Assembly: GCF_001434255.1 (NCBI RefSeq)
Contig: NZ_AZEY01000108.1
Coordinates: forward strand, 1-59,848
From: Lentilactobacillus diolivorans DSM 14421
Lineage (GTDB): Bacteria; Bacillota; Bacilli; Lactobacillales; Lactobacillaceae
Length of the DNA: 59,848 nucleotides
Reading direction: 5' to 3'
The notes under the pieces are model-generated. The model saw nothing but the letters and a program-made list of their open reading frames with translations, did no database searches and had not been told where the DNA came from. This document shows, in pieces, positions 34,606 through 44,416 of this stretch. How positions within the stretch are numbered: position 1 is the stretch's first letter; each line of letters opens with the position of its first letter. Made by a program: the position numbers and the translations under genes.

Positions 34606-35173
34606 ACCTGAATATTCGCCGACTATTTCGATACTGCACATCCGGTTTTCCCTCCAAGAAGTTAGCGTATCTTGCCGCAGCGAAGAAATAATCCGATAGT
34701 CGGTTAATAAAGACTAGAACCTTTGAATTGATTTCAGCCTTTCCCTGCAATGTCACGATCCGACGCTCTGTTCGTCTTGTCACTGTTCGATCAACGTGCA
34801 ATGCGGCTGCTGTTGCTGTTCCTCCTGGAAGGATAAATTTATCGACTTGGGGCACAACCTTGGTGTATTCGTCTATCCGGCTTTCCAGCCATTTTAAAGG
34901 ATCTAAGTCTCTGCCAAAAATAAAGGGTCGTTTGGCATTGTCGCCAGGATTGGCAAGATCGTTTCCGGCATCAAAAAGTAGTTGTTGGATTTCTTCTAAT
35001 TCTGGCTGCAATTTGGCCGTCTTTTCAGTAAGGGTTGTAATGGTGAAGCCGACCTGAGAGTTGAGTTCATCAACCGATCCATATGCCTCAACCCGATCAT
35101 CATCTTTGCTCACGATGTGCTTGTTGATGATCCGTGTTTGGCCTTTATCACCAGTTTTAGTATATATTTTCAC
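34604..35173 (-). CDS. pduO: Cob(I)alamin adenosyltransferase, PduO type
   Basis: A 189-residue PduO-type ATP:corrinoid adenosyltransferase that attaches the 5'-deoxyadenosyl ligand to cobalt. The N-terminal ATP motif IYTKTGDKGQTRI, the Arg-rich RRTERRIV helix and the conserved FILPGG segment are present. The GTG start at 35173 follows GGCGGAGGCATAC; the longer ATG lacks a site. It is divergent from the main B12 operon, so the two promoters share the 35174-35688 region. Its stop codon overlaps hairpin copy 8. Confidence 0.93.
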   Translation of the reverse strand: MKIYTKTGDKGQTRIINKHIVSKDDDRVEAYGSVDELNSQVGFTITTLTEKTAKLQPELEEIQQLLFDAGNDLANPGDNAKRPFIFGRDLDPLKWLESRIDEYTKVVPQVDKFILPGGTATAAALHVDRTVTRRTERRIVTLQGKAEINSKVLVFINRLSDYFFAAARYANFLEGKPDVQYRNSRRIFR

Positions 35174-35688
35174 GAGTATGCCTCCGCCTTTCATTTTGAA
35201 ATCATTTTAAATTCATTGTACAGAGATTGATTAGAACAAAACTATTAAAAAATGACGTGCGATTTCTTAGATGAAAAATCAATTGATTATTGACAAAAAT
35301 TTGACGGTTAAAGCGTCTCAAAGTCAAAATTGTAGTATTAGAGGCGCATTATCTTGTGATTACGCATTGATATTGTCGAATCAGCACTAATTCCGGACGA
35401 TCGTAGCCTGTATGCTAAGAACACCCAAGAGAACGAATCCCCGAGGTATCATAATTCCGCTTGTATTCTTACCAAGCGAGTTAAAAGTCGGTCGCCACAA
35501 TTTTGCACGAATTAAGTAATGTATAAACAAAATTGTTGAATCCTTCACTAAGTATTGAAACCGGTGTCAATAATACGTTAATCTTTTTACTGGAGCTTGG
35601 CAGTGCTGTTTTAGCTGACGAGTAGCACAGGACATGTTCTGAATACATCCTTTTAGGCTTCTTAAATTTTTGAAATGAAGGTGTCACA
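35174..35688. other. Divergent regulatory region between pduO and the B12 operon
   Basis: 515 bp without a supported gene. TTGACA-like boxes occur near 35292 and 35303. From about 35560 to 35660 the plus strand has ACTGGAGCTTGGCAG and GACGAGTAGCACAGGACATG, which align loosely with the core of the cobalamin riboswitch at 31830-31985; see findings. This may be a degenerate cobalamin riboswitch for the operon. Confidence 0.4.
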
Positions 35689-36204
35689 ATGACTCAATCA
35701 CTTAGATTAAAGCGACTGACACTGGTCGCAGTTTTACTGGCGTTGTGTGTGGTGGGGGCTAATGTCAAGATCATGGGCTCGATTGCCTTTGATTCCGCGC
35801 CGGCTTTCCTGGGGGCAATTTTACTTGGTCCGATTGATGGTGCGTTTTTAGGCTTTTTTGGGCATATGGTTTCAGCTGCATTATCGGGATTTCCATTGAC
35901 ACTGCCGATTCATTTAGTGATTGCTGTAATGATGGCCATCTGCATGTTTGCCTTTGGTTGGATTCGGAAACGATTTGGCCGCAGTCGCTTGGCAACAATC
36001 GTTATTTCAGACATCGTCGGCTATTTGATTAATGTCCCCCTTGAGATTGCACCGTTGTACTTGATGATGAATGCTGCCATTTTTGCCTTTTTTATTCCGC
36101 TGACAATTGCGACTGTGCTTAATTTAGTTGTTTGTGAATTGGTTTATGCATTCTTGCCACAGTCGATTAAGACTAAGCCGTATTTAAGGAGTGAAATAAA
36201 ATGA
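35689..36204 (+). CDS. cblT: ECF transporter S component, CblT-like
   Basis: A 171-residue membrane protein with about five membrane segments and the ECF S-component layout (DSAPAFLGAILLGPIDGAFLGFFGHMVSA, then GFPLTLPIHL). It should pair with the shared EcfAAT module encoded elsewhere. The position at the head of the B12 operon, with a PurM-type kinase near the end, points to CblT, the alpha-ribazole transporter described in some Firmicutes; that identity is inference. The start ATG follows GAAGGTGTCACA. The next gene begins 4 bp before its stop. Confidence 0.75.
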   Translation: MTQSLRLKRLTLVAVLLALCVVGANVKIMGSIAFDSAPAFLGAILLGPIDGAFLGFFGHMVSAALSGFPLTLPIHLVIAVMMAICMFAFGWIRKRFGRSRLATIVISDIVGYLINVPLEIAPLYLMMNAAIFAFFIPLTIATVLNLVVCELVYAFLPQSIKTKPYLRSEIK

Positions 36205-37283
36205 AAGTCATTCATGGTGGAAATCGTGAGGAAATTAGTCGAAAAACAGGCGTCGATGCTGATGAATTAATTGATTTTAGTGCCAACATTAATCCGCTTG
36301 GCCTATCTTCAAAGTTGGCACGAGTTATCCAACAAGCCATTCCGGACGTGATTTATTATCCTAATCCCAAGTATCCCGAATTGAAGCACGCCATCGCGAG
36401 CCATTATGAGGTGAATGATGATGACGTCTTTGTCGGCAACGGGGCAGTTCAAATGATTTTTGACACTGCAGTTGCCCTTAAATCTAAAACGGCTTTGGTT
36501 TTAGCTCCGACATTTGGCGAATATGAACGGTCATTGTCCCGGGCTGGTGCTAAAGTTGAGCATTACATCCTAAGCCCAATTAATAACTTTCAAGTCAATG
36601 TTGATCACTTACTGGACTACTTGATGGATCATCCCCAAATCGACTTGATTTGTCTGTGTAATCCTAATAATCCAACTGGGCAAGTTATCGCACCCGAAAA
36701 AGTGCAGCGGTTAGCAAAATATTGTCGAACTCATCAAATTTGGTTGATTTTGGATGAAGCATTTATGGATTTTGTTGCTGAAGATTCATTGAGTTATTTA
36801 CATTTATTAGATCCAAGTGATCCGGTTATCATTATTCGTTCGGCAACTAAATTCTTTGCGATTCCGGGCTTACGGCTTGGATTTGCAATGACAAAAAATG
36901 AATCGTTAAAGCAGCAATTGAGTATGCAGTCCGAACCGTGGTCGGTCAATACACTTGCCCAAAAATTTGGTGAACATATGTATGAAGATCAGGCTTACAT
37001 TGACCGAACTTATGACTGGTTGCAACAGGAAAAGGACTATCTATATCAACAACTACAGACGATTCCGTATTTAAGTGTTTATCCATCAAAAGTTAACTAC
37101 TATTTATTAAAGAGTAAGGTGCCAAATTTGCGTGAGAAACTATGGCCGCTAAAAATTATGATTCGTGATTGTTCCGACTATTACGAATTAGGATCCAAAT
37201 ATTATCGCGTGGCTGTTCGATCACATCAGGAAAACGAACAGTTAATTGCGGCGCTGAAAAAGCTGACTGCCAATGTGTTGTAG
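36201..37283 (+). CDS. cobD: Threonine-phosphate decarboxylase CobD
   Basis: A 360-residue PLP enzyme related to histidinol-phosphate aminotransferase. It decarboxylates L-threonine phosphate to aminopropanol phosphate, the linker added by CbiB. FSANINPLG near residue 28 is the CobD/HisC-type N-terminus, and the PLP lysine is in SATKFFAIPGLRLGF (about residue 216). CNPNNPTG is the conserved cofactor loop. Its ATG overlaps the cblT stop. HisC itself is unlikely in this context. Confidence 0.92.
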   Translation: MKVIHGGNREEISRKTGVDADELIDFSANINPLGLSSKLARVIQQAIPDVIYYPNPKYPELKHAIASHYEVNDDDVFVGNGAVQMIFDTAVALKSKTALVLAPTFGEYERSLSRAGAKVEHYILSPINNFQVNVDHLLDYLMDHPQIDLICLCNPNNPTGQVIAPEKVQRLAKYCRTHQIWLILDEAFMDFVAEDSLSYLHLLDPSDPVIIIRSATKFFAIPGLRLGFAMTKNESLKQQLSMQSEPWSVNTLAQKFGEHMYEDQAYIDRTYDWLQQEKDYLYQQLQTIPYLSVYPSKVNYYLLKSKVPNLREKLWPLKIMIRDCSDYYELGSKYYRVAVRSHQENEQLIAALKKLTANVL

Positions 37284-37300
37284 GTTAAAGAGGTGTTTCG

Positions 37301-38674
37301 ATGAAGAAAATTTTAATTGCAGGAGTTACCAGTGGCTCTGGCAAAACTAGTGTCACGCTGGGAATTCTTAAAGCGTTAAGTGATCGTTATCAAATTCAGG
37401 CTTACAAAGTGGGTCCCGATTACGTTGATACCAAATTTCATACAAGAATCACCGGTCGACAATCCCGAAACATTGACAGTTTTCTTGTCCCCGATACGAA
37501 AGCATTGGATTACCTATTCAGCCGCGGCACCGAAACCTTTGATTTAGGGATTGTTGAAGGTGTGATGGGGCTATACGACGGGCTCGGGACTGATAAGGAC
37601 GCTCATTCAACAGCCAGTATTGCCAAAAAGCTGCATATTCCAGTCATTTTGGTCGTAAACGGTCGGGCAGCATCAACATCGGTCGCCGCCATTATCAAAG
37701 GGTTTACGGAATTTGATCCCAAAGTGCCGATTGTCGGTACGATTATCAATAACGTGATGAGTCGCAATCATTATCAACTCATTAAGGGAGCCATCGATCG
37801 TTACGTTGGCTTACCGGTGCTTGGGTATTTACCTTACCGTAAGGAAGTGGCTTTGCCATCGCGCCAATTAGGATTAGTTCCCGATAACGAACTGCCGGCT
37901 GTTGATCATAAAATTGAGTTGCTGGGCGAAATGGCAAAACAGGATATTGATCTCGCGAAGATCGTTAAAATGGCTGCTGACAACACCATTCCCGATCAAC
38001 CGCCATTTAGTCCACAGCCGGTTCATTTAAAATTAGGGGTGGCGATGGATGACGCGTTTAGCTTTTATTATGAGGATAATTTGCACTTATTAAAGGCCGC
38101 TGGGGTTCAGCTCAGTTATTTTAGCCCAATTAAGGATCATGAATTGCCTGATGTTGACGCGCTTTATCTTGGCGGTGGTTATCCGGAAGAATTTGCCGAT
38201 CAATTGGCTGCCAATACCGAAATGAAAGCCGCAATTCGGCGGTTTTCAGAGACCGGCAAGCCCATTTATGCCGAATGTGGTGGCTTGATGTATCTTGGTC
38301 GAACATTGACAACTCATGATAACCGTTATGAAATGGTTGGCATCTTTAACGGTGACAGTCAAATGACCCCTCGTTTAAAGAAGTTTGGTTATTGCCTGGC
38401 AATTCCTAATCAAGACGTTATTCTTGGCAGGCGGGGAGCAGAAATTGCCGGCCATGAATTTCATCATTCAATTTTTGTCCCACGGGACAACCAATTGAAG
38501 CCGGTTCTAACTTTGAAAAAAGTTCGGGATGGTAAAGTGGCTGATCAGTGGCAGGGAGGATATCAAGTGAAGCGAACCTTCGCAAGTTATCTCCATGTTC
38601 ATTTTTATCAAAATCCAGCCTTATTTGATCAGTTGATGAAGAATTTAGGGGCGAATGCGTATGCAGTGGATTAG
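37301..38674 (+). CDS. cbiA: Cobyrinate a,c-diamide synthase CbiA
   Basis: A 457-residue amidotransferase that uses glutamine and ATP to amidate the a and c side chains of cobyrinate. The ATP loop is GVTSGSGKTSVT (residues 8-19), VEGVMGLYDG follows, and the class I glutaminase nucleophile is the Cys in YAECGGLMYLG (about residue 326). The C-terminal HVHFYQNP carries the glutaminase His. GAGGTGTTTCG precedes the ATG. The start of cbiB lies inside its end. Confidence 0.95.
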   Translation: MKKILIAGVTSGSGKTSVTLGILKALSDRYQIQAYKVGPDYVDTKFHTRITGRQSRNIDSFLVPDTKALDYLFSRGTETFDLGIVEGVMGLYDGLGTDKDAHSTASIAKKLHIPVILVVNGRAASTSVAAIIKGFTEFDPKVPIVGTIINNVMSRNHYQLIKGAIDRYVGLPVLGYLPYRKEVALPSRQLGLVPDNELPAVDHKIELLGEMAKQDIDLAKIVKMAADNTIPDQPPFSPQPVHLKLGVAMDDAFSFYYEDNLHLLKAAGVQLSYFSPIKDHELPDVDALYLGGGYPEEFADQLAANTEMKAAIRRFSETGKPIYAECGGLMYLGRTLTTHDNRYEMVGIFNGDSQMTPRLKKFGYCLAIPNQDVILGRRGAEIAGHEFHHSIFVPRDNQLKPVLTLKKVRDGKVADQWQGGYQVKRTFASYLHVHFYQNPALFDQLMKNLGANAYAVD

Positions 38675-39632
38675 TATGATTGTCTGTGGCTTTGTTTTAG
38701 ATCTACTACTTGGTGATCCTCCCCGCTGGCCTCATCCAGTCAAAGCCATCGGTCATCTGATTGCCTGGCTGACAAAGTGGTTTAACCATCCAGCTTATTC
38801 TGCTGTGCAACGGCGAGTTTTAGGTGCTGTCATGTGGCTGATAACGGTTGGCATCGCTTGGGGCATCGTTGCCGGTTTGATGTGGTTGACCAGTGGGATT
38901 GTTTGGCTGAATTTTGTCATTGGAACTTACTTTTGTTACACCTGTTTATCAATTAAGGGATTGGCAATTGCAAGCAATGGTATCATCAAGAGTTTACGCC
39001 ACCAAGATCTGTCTGAAGCCCGGAAACAAGTTGGGATGATTGTTGGTCGGGATACTGAACAATTATCTGGTGAGTCGGTTTGTAAAGCCACGATTGAAAC
39101 AGTTGCAGAGAACACCAGTGATGGTGTGATCGCACCGCTGATGTATCTGATGATTGGTGGGCCGGCATTGGGAATGGCCTATAAGGCAGTCAATACTCTG
39201 GATTCAATGGTGGGATATAAAAATGAGCAATATGGCGACATTGGATTGGTTCCTGCAAAACTGGACGATCTTTTTAATTATATTCCAGCTCGGTTAACAT
39301 GGGCCTTTCTCATGCTGGCAACTGTTCTACTGGGGTATGACGTTCGTGACGCATTTGAAATTGGGACCCGTGATCGTGAAAATCATCGAAGTCCCAACAG
39401 TGGTTTTTCGGAATCGGTCGTTGCCGGCGCCCTTAACTTACGACTGGGTGGCCCTCATTACTACTTTGGTGAGCTGGTAACCAAACCCTTTATTGGTAAT
39501 CAAAATGCGAATGCAGCCACCACCGTTGATATTCAAAAGACAATCAAAATGCTTTATTTGACATCTGTAATTGGACTCATTATTTTTGCAGCGTGCCGAG
39601 GAACAATCATGATTATAGGAGGCTTTGGCTAA
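38661..39632 (+). CDS. cbiB: Adenosylcobinamide-phosphate synthase CbiB
   Basis: A 323-residue integral membrane protein that joins aminopropanol phosphate to adenosylcobyric acid. GDPPRWPHPVKAIG, TIETVAENTSDGVIAPL and NTLDSMVGYKNEQYGDIGLVPAKLDD are the family blocks. The start could be 38655 or 38661; the second is better spaced from GGGGCG. It overlaps cbiA by 14 bp and shares one base with cbiC (TAATG). Confidence 0.94.
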   Translation: MQWISMIVCGFVLDLLLGDPPRWPHPVKAIGHLIAWLTKWFNHPAYSAVQRRVLGAVMWLITVGIAWGIVAGLMWLTSGIVWLNFVIGTYFCYTCLSIKGLAIASNGIIKSLRHQDLSEARKQVGMIVGRDTEQLSGESVCKATIETVAENTSDGVIAPLMYLMIGGPALGMAYKAVNTLDSMVGYKNEQYGDIGLVPAKLDDLFNYIPARLTWAFLMLATVLLGYDVRDAFEIGTRDRENHRSPNSGFSESVVAGALNLRLGGPHYYFGELVTKPFIGNQNANAATTVDIQKTIKMLYLTSVIGLIIFAACRGTIMIIGGFG

Positions 39633-40285
39633 TGGCCGATGAACATTACATTACAATTCCAAATAAGATTACAGATAAAAGCTTTGAAATGATTCAGGAT
39701 GAAATCGATCAAATTGATCCAAATTTTCAATTTAATTCTCCAATTGAAGAAGCCATTATTAAACGGGCAATTCATACAACGGCGGACTTTGATTACTTAA
39801 AGAATTTAAAATTTCATGGGGATGCCATTGAAAAAATTGCCCATGTCATGATGAACCACGGCACGATTATTACGGATACAACAATGGCGCTGGCAGGTAT
39901 TAATAAGCGTAAATTGGATGCGATTGGCTGTCACTATCACTGTTATATTCGGGATCCGGAAACCTTTGCCTTGGCCAAGGAGCAACAAATAACCCGTTCA
40001 ATGGCTGCCATCGAGATTGCTGCCAAAGTACCAACCGAAAAGGTCTTTGTAATCGGCAATGCCCCAACGGCGTTATACAAAATTCTGGAAATGGTTAAAG
40101 AAAATCGATTGGATCCGGAAGCAGTGATTGGAGTGCCAGTGGGCTTTGTTGAAGCGGCCGAAAGTAAACAGGCATTGTATGAGAGTGACATTCCGGCCAT
40201 TGTGGCTTTGGGCCGCAAGGGCGGCAGCAATTTGGCCGCGGCACTGACCAATGCCATTTTATATAACTTGAACATAGCAGAGTAA
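39632..40285 (+). CDS. cbiC: Cobalt-precorrin-8 methylmutase CbiC
   Basis: A 217-residue methylmutase that moves the methyl group from C11 to C12 to give cobyrinate. The catalytic His is expected in KRAIHTTADFDYLKNL (about residue 47), and GNAPTALYKILEM and GVPVGFVEAAESK are conserved. It starts at the ATG inside TAATG, with GGAGG just upstream; a frame start 39 bp earlier is spurious. Confidence 0.94.
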   Translation: MADEHYITIPNKITDKSFEMIQDEIDQIDPNFQFNSPIEEAIIKRAIHTTADFDYLKNLKFHGDAIEKIAHVMMNHGTIITDTTMALAGINKRKLDAIGCHYHCYIRDPETFALAKEQQITRSMAAIEIAAKVPTEKVFVIGNAPTALYKILEMVKENRLDPEAVIGVPVGFVEAAESKQALYESDIPAIVALGRKGGSNLAAALTNAILYNLNIAE

Positions 40286-40299
40286 GGCGGTGCAGAAAC

Positions 40300-41427
40300 G
40301 TGTCAGAAGATGATTATGTTTATTATAACGGTCGAAAGTTGCGCAAAGGTTATACAACCGGGACAACGGCAACGGCCGCATCAGTTGCGGCAACTAAGGC
40401 AATTTTAAATCAGGAGCTTCAAACTGATGTTTCGGTTCATGCGGCCAATGGTCAAAAGGTTCAGTTTGAAATTCATAACTGTTCGTTTGATGACCAGAAA
40501 GCCAGCGTCGCGATTACAAAAGATGGTGGCGATGATCAGGATGCAACTGATGGGATGCTGATTTATTCAACCGTCCAATTAAGAAATGATAATCAAATCA
40601 CTTTGGATGGCGGTAAGGGAATCGGTCGGGTAACTGAGGAAGGGTTAGCCAATCAACCAGGGATGGCCGCGATTAATCCAACGCCACGGAAGATGATTAA
40701 GCAAAGCGTTCGCCGGGTTTTAGGGCCGGATAAGGGTGCTGATATTGTGATTTCGGCACCTGAGGGTGAAAAAGTCGCTAAATTAACTTATAACCCCAAG
40801 CTAGGCATTGTTGGCGGTATTTCAATTTTAGGAACTAGTGGCATCGTGACGCCGATGTCCGAAGAGAGTTGGAAGCATTCCATTTCAATTGAGATGAATA
40901 TTCACCGGAAACGTGGTGACGAGTCGATCGTGTTAACCCCCGGTGATATGGGTGAAGATTTTGCTAAAAATGAACTTCAGATTCCAGTTGCCAAACAGGT
41001 TCAAATGAGTAATTTTGTCGGTTATGTGTTAAAAGAAGTTCAACGATTAGGATTTCATAAAGTGTTGATTGTTGGCGACATGGGCAAACTGATTAAAGTA
41101 TCTGGTGGTATTTTCTCAACTCATAGTAAGGATGCCGATGCGAGAGCTGAGATTATGGTTGCCAATCTGGCGTTAATGGGTGCGCCAACCGATCTGTTGA
41201 AGAAGGTTTATAACTGCTTGACCACCATTTCAATGATTAAGTTGATTAATGAAGCCGGCTACCAAAAGGTTTATCAAATAATTGCCGACAAGATCAAGTT
41301 GCGATCGGAGAAGTTGCTTGCTCATCGAAAGCCCACGGTTGAGATCGATGCGGTTGTCTTTTCCAGTAAGGTTGGTTTATTAGCGGCCACCCAGCCGATT
41401 AAAGAAATTGAGGCGCAATGGCAATGA
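40300..41427 (+). CDS. cbiD: Cobalt-precorrin-5B C1-methyltransferase CbiD
   Basis: A 375-residue CbiD with the N-terminal LRKGYTTGTTATAASVAA block and GLANQPGMAAINPTPRKMI. It methylates C1 during ring contraction, with SAM, in the anaerobic pathway. The GTG start follows AAGGCGGTGCAGAAAC. It overlaps cbiE by 10 bp. Confidence 0.94.
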   Translation: MSEDDYVYYNGRKLRKGYTTGTTATAASVAATKAILNQELQTDVSVHAANGQKVQFEIHNCSFDDQKASVAITKDGGDDQDATDGMLIYSTVQLRNDNQITLDGGKGIGRVTEEGLANQPGMAAINPTPRKMIKQSVRRVLGPDKGADIVISAPEGEKVAKLTYNPKLGIVGGISILGTSGIVTPMSEESWKHSISIEMNIHRKRGDESIVLTPGDMGEDFAKNELQIPVAKQVQMSNFVGYVLKEVQRLGFHKVLIVGDMGKLIKVSGGIFSTHSKDADARAEIMVANLALMGAPTDLLKKVYNCLTTISMIKLINEAGYQKVYQIIADKIKLRSEKLLAHRKPTVEIDAVVFSSKVGLLAATQPIKEIEAQWQ

Positions 41428-42023
41428 TAACTGTTTTGGGAATTGGACCGGGAAGTGATGATTTAATGCTGAGCGGTTATCAACGATATCTCGATCAAGC
41501 TGATTTGGTCATTGGCTCAAAGCGACAACTTGGGTTATTTGAAATTGACGATTCAAAGCAAAAACTGTTACCTAAATTGAGTCGACTTCGGGAATTTCTG
41601 CAGGCCAACCTGAATCGCCGGATTGTGCTTTTGGCATCCGGAGATCCGCTGCTCTATGGCATTGGTAACTGGGCAATCACCAACTTTGGCAGCGAACATG
41701 TCAAAGTGGTCCCTGGTATCAGCTCGATTCAATATTTGTTTAATCAATTGGGCCTGTCAATGAACGATACCTACTTAACCAGTAGTCATGGCCGGCAACC
41801 CGATTTTGATTTTTTGCTGGCTCACCAAACAGTTGGGATGGTGACTGATCAAGTGATTGGGCCTTATCAGATTGCTCAAGAAATCAAGAAGCGTGGTCAG
41901 CACCGCCGAATCTATGTCGGAGAATTGTTGAGCTATCCAGAAGAAAAGATTAGTACCTACACAGAAGCAACGGTGGAAAACCGAGACTATCAAATGAATG
42001 CGGTGATTATTACAAATGCGTGA
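41418..42023 (+). CDS. cbiE: Cobalt-precorrin-7 C5-methyltransferase CbiE
   Basis: A 201-residue tetrapyrrole methylase with LGIGPGSDDLML at the N-terminus and LLASGDPLLYGIG as the SAM loop. It methylates C5. It is a separate protein from CbiT, unlike the CobL fusion of aerobic pathways. The start could be the ATG at 41418 or 41424, and it overlaps cbiD. Its end overlaps cbiT by 8 bp. Confidence 0.92.
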   Translation: MAMITVLGIGPGSDDLMLSGYQRYLDQADLVIGSKRQLGLFEIDDSKQKLLPKLSRLREFLQANLNRRIVLLASGDPLLYGIGNWAITNFGSEHVKVVPGISSIQYLFNQLGLSMNDTYLTSSHGRQPDFDFLLAHQTVGMVTDQVIGPYQIAQEIKKRGQHRRIYVGELLSYPEEKISTYTEATVENRDYQMNAVIITNA

Positions 42024-42573
42024 TGAAGACTTTTTACGAACAAAAGTGCCAATGACTAAGTCAGAAGTTCGGGCGATTAGTTTAGATAAATTAAATTTGC
42101 AGGGGAAAAATTCCTTGCTGGACGTCGGGGCAGGAACCGGCAGCGTGAGTTTACAAGCTGCCCTTGAGTTCCCTGACTTACAGGTCATATCGATTGAACA
42201 AAAGGATGCTGCCATTGACATCATGACTCAGAACATGGTGCATTTTCACACCGGCAATATTAATTTATTGAAAGGGACGGCTCCAGAAGACATTCCAGAC
42301 CACTTATATGACGCAATTTTTGTTGGTGGTAGTGGTGCCAATCTGGATGCCATTATTGATTTTTCACTGGCTCATTTAAACGCAAGCGGTTCGCTGGTTT
42401 TAAATTTTATCTTGAATGAGAATGCCATGACGGCTTATCAATATTTGGCAGCTAAGTCGATCACAAATTTAGAAATGATTCAAGTGGCTGTTTCCAAATG
42501 GCACGGACTGGGTAAGGGACATTATTTTAAGCCTCAAAACCCAACGATGATTATTAGCTGTCAAAAAAACTAA
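42016..42573 (+). CDS. cbiT: Cobalt-precorrin-6B C15-methyltransferase CbiT
   Basis: A 185-residue class I methyltransferase with the SAM motif LLDVGAGTGSVSLQAA (about residues 35-50) and MTKSEVRAISL near the N-terminus. It methylates C15 and decarboxylates the acetate at C12. It is translationally coupled to cbiE by overlap. Confidence 0.93.
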   Translation: MRDEDFLRTKVPMTKSEVRAISLDKLNLQGKNSLLDVGAGTGSVSLQAALEFPDLQVISIEQKDAAIDIMTQNMVHFHTGNINLLKGTAPEDIPDHLYDAIFVGGSGANLDAIIDFSLAHLNASGSLVLNFILNENAMTAYQYLAAKSITNLEMIQVAVSKWHGLGKGHYFKPQNPTMIISCQKN

Positions 42574-42585
42574 AGGAGAAATAAT

Positions 42586-43356
42586 ATGACAATTGTAAGT
42601 TTTGTAGGTGCTGGACCTGGCGATAAAGACCTCATTACATTAAAAGGGTACCGCCGGTTAGCTGATGCTGATGTGGTAATTTATGCGGGTTCACTGGTTA
42701 ATCCGGAATTATTGGACTATTGCAAAGCTGGCGCCAAGTTATCCGATAGTAAGGGAATGACTCTTGGCCAGATCATTGACGAGATGGCTGAATCGACTAA
42801 AGCCAATAAAAAGGTCGTTCGGCTTCAAACCGGTGATTTTTCAATTTATGGATCGATCCGTGAACAGATTGAAGAGTTAAAGAAACGGTCAATTGACTAC
42901 GAATGCATCCCAGGTGTGAGTTCGTTTTTGGGTGCTGCTTCGCAAATGGGCGTGGAGTATACCGTTCCTGAAGTTGCGCAGAGTGTCATTATTACCCGAA
43001 TGGCTGGCCGGACCCCGGTTCCTGACAGTGAATCCTTAAGATCACTAGCTGCTCACAAAACGTCAATGGTGATTTTTCTTTCGGTTCAAGGAATTCGCAA
43101 AGTGGTCCGTGAATTAATCGCCGGTGGGTACACCGATGAAACACCTGCTGCCGTTATTTACAAAGCAACCTGGCCTGATGAAAAGATGGTTAAAGGAACC
43201 TTGGGCGACATTGCCGATAAAGTGAAGAAGGCTGGTATTTCTCGGACAGCGCTCATCATGGTGGGTGAATTCTTGGGTGATGAATATACCTATTCCAAGT
43301 TGTATGATGCCAGCTTTACCCACACGTATCGCAAAGGCGTTAAAAATGCCAAATAG
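42586..43356 (+). CDS. cbiF: Cobalt-precorrin-4 C11-methyltransferase CbiF
   Basis: A 256-residue tetrapyrrole methylase ([36 protein letters not shown]). It methylates C11. AAGGAGAAATAAT precedes the ATG. It overlaps cbiG by 11 bp. Confidence 0.94.
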   Translation: MTIVSFVGAGPGDKDLITLKGYRRLADADVVIYAGSLVNPELLDYCKAGAKLSDSKGMTLGQIIDEMAESTKANKKVVRLQTGDFSIYGSIREQIEELKKRSIDYECIPGVSSFLGAASQMGVEYTVPEVAQSVIITRMAGRTPVPDSESLRSLAAHKTSMVIFLSVQGIRKVVRELIAGGYTDETPAAVIYKATWPDEKMVKGTLGDIADKVKKAGISRTALIMVGEFLGDEYTYSKLYDASFTHTYRKGVKNAK

Positions 43357-44416
43357 TTCAGCCAATCAGGTTTCAGTAATTGCGCTCACACAAATTGGCG
43401 CAGCGTTAGCTCGGAAAATCCAGGGTCAATTACCGATTAGTCAACTGGTCCTGCCTGAAAAATATGCCGTTGATGGTGAGCAAAGTTTCGGTCGTTGCCA
43501 ATTTAAAGCAACTTGTCAAATGTTATTCAAAACGTCAGATGTTGTGATTTGTATTATGGCAACTGGGATTGTTGTTCGGACGATTGCACCGATTATCAAA
43601 GATAAAACTGTCGATCCGGCCGTTTTGGTCATTGATGAACGGGCAAATCATGTGATCAGTTTATTATCTGGTCACGTTGGTGGCGCTAATGCTTGGACCA
43701 ACCGAATTGCGAAATTGGTTAAAGCCGATCCGGTAATTACGACTGCCACCGATACCGAACATGTTCAAGCGTTAGATACACTCGCCCAACGGTTTGATGG
43801 CTGGTATCCGGATTTTAAATATGCGACCAAATTAATTAATGGCCGGTTAGCTGCTGGTGATCGGGTTAATATTTATATCGATTCGGATTTTCGCGGTATT
43901 GTGACTGACTTAACGGGATTCACCGAAATTAATGAGGTTGCGGATGACCGATTCGACGTACCACTGGTGATTATTTCAGATAAAACCGGATATCCCAAAC
44001 GTCAAAACAGCATTCAGGTTATCCCCAGAGTTAACGTACTTGGCGTTGGCTGTCGTAAAGGAATTCCTTATGACGCCATGCAGGCGGCGTTTGTGGCATT
44101 TTGCCAACAACACGGGCTCACTTGGCGGTCATTTTATCAAGTGGGTTCGATTACTAAAAAGCAACATGAAAATGCCATCCATTATTTGGCTGCCACTTTG
44201 AATATTCCGGTTAAATTTTATTCAGCTGATAACTTACAAACGGTAGCTGACCATTATTCGCAATCCGCTTTTGTAAAGAAAACGGTTGGTGTCGGTAACG
44301 TTGCCAACACGGCTGCTGAGCTTGCTTCCGGCAGCCGGACGTTCACTGATCGATTTGCAACCGATGAAGTGACGTTGGCGGCTAGTCGAAAAAAATTGAA
44401 AGTAGATGATTCTTAA
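43346..44416 (+). CDS. cbiG: Cobalt-precorrin-5A hydrolase CbiG
   Basis: A 356-residue CbiG that opens the delta-lactone and releases acetaldehyde. The N-terminal domain has [15 protein letters not shown] and [15 protein letters not shown]. The C-terminal domain has [14 protein letters not shown]. The ATG at 43346 inside cbiF is the right start; a frame to 43265 runs back into cbiF. The stop is directly followed by the cbiH ATG. Confidence 0.93.
   Translation: MPNSSANQVSVIALTQIGAALARKIQGQLPISQLVLPEKYAVDGEQSFGRCQFKATCQMLFKTSDVVICIMATGIVVRTIAPIIKDKTVDPAVLVIDERANHVISLLSGHVGGANAWTNRIAKLVKADPVITTATDTEHVQALDTLAQRFDGWYPDFKYATKLINGRLAAGDRVNIYIDSDFRGIVTDLTGFTEINEVADDRFDVPLVIISDKTGYPKRQNSIQVIPRVNVLGVGCRKGIPYDAMQAAFVAFCQQHGLTWRSFYQVGSITKKQHENAIHYLAATLNIPVKFYSADNLQTVADHYSQSAFVKKTVGVGNVANTAAELASGSRTFTDRFATDEVTLAASRKKLKVDDS

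Noticed and set aside
35689-36204. First operon gene as a riboflavin, folate or queuosine-precursor S-component
   Set aside because: No corresponding riboswitch or pathway gene is nearby, and the operon context favours a corrinoid precursor; the substrate remains inferred.
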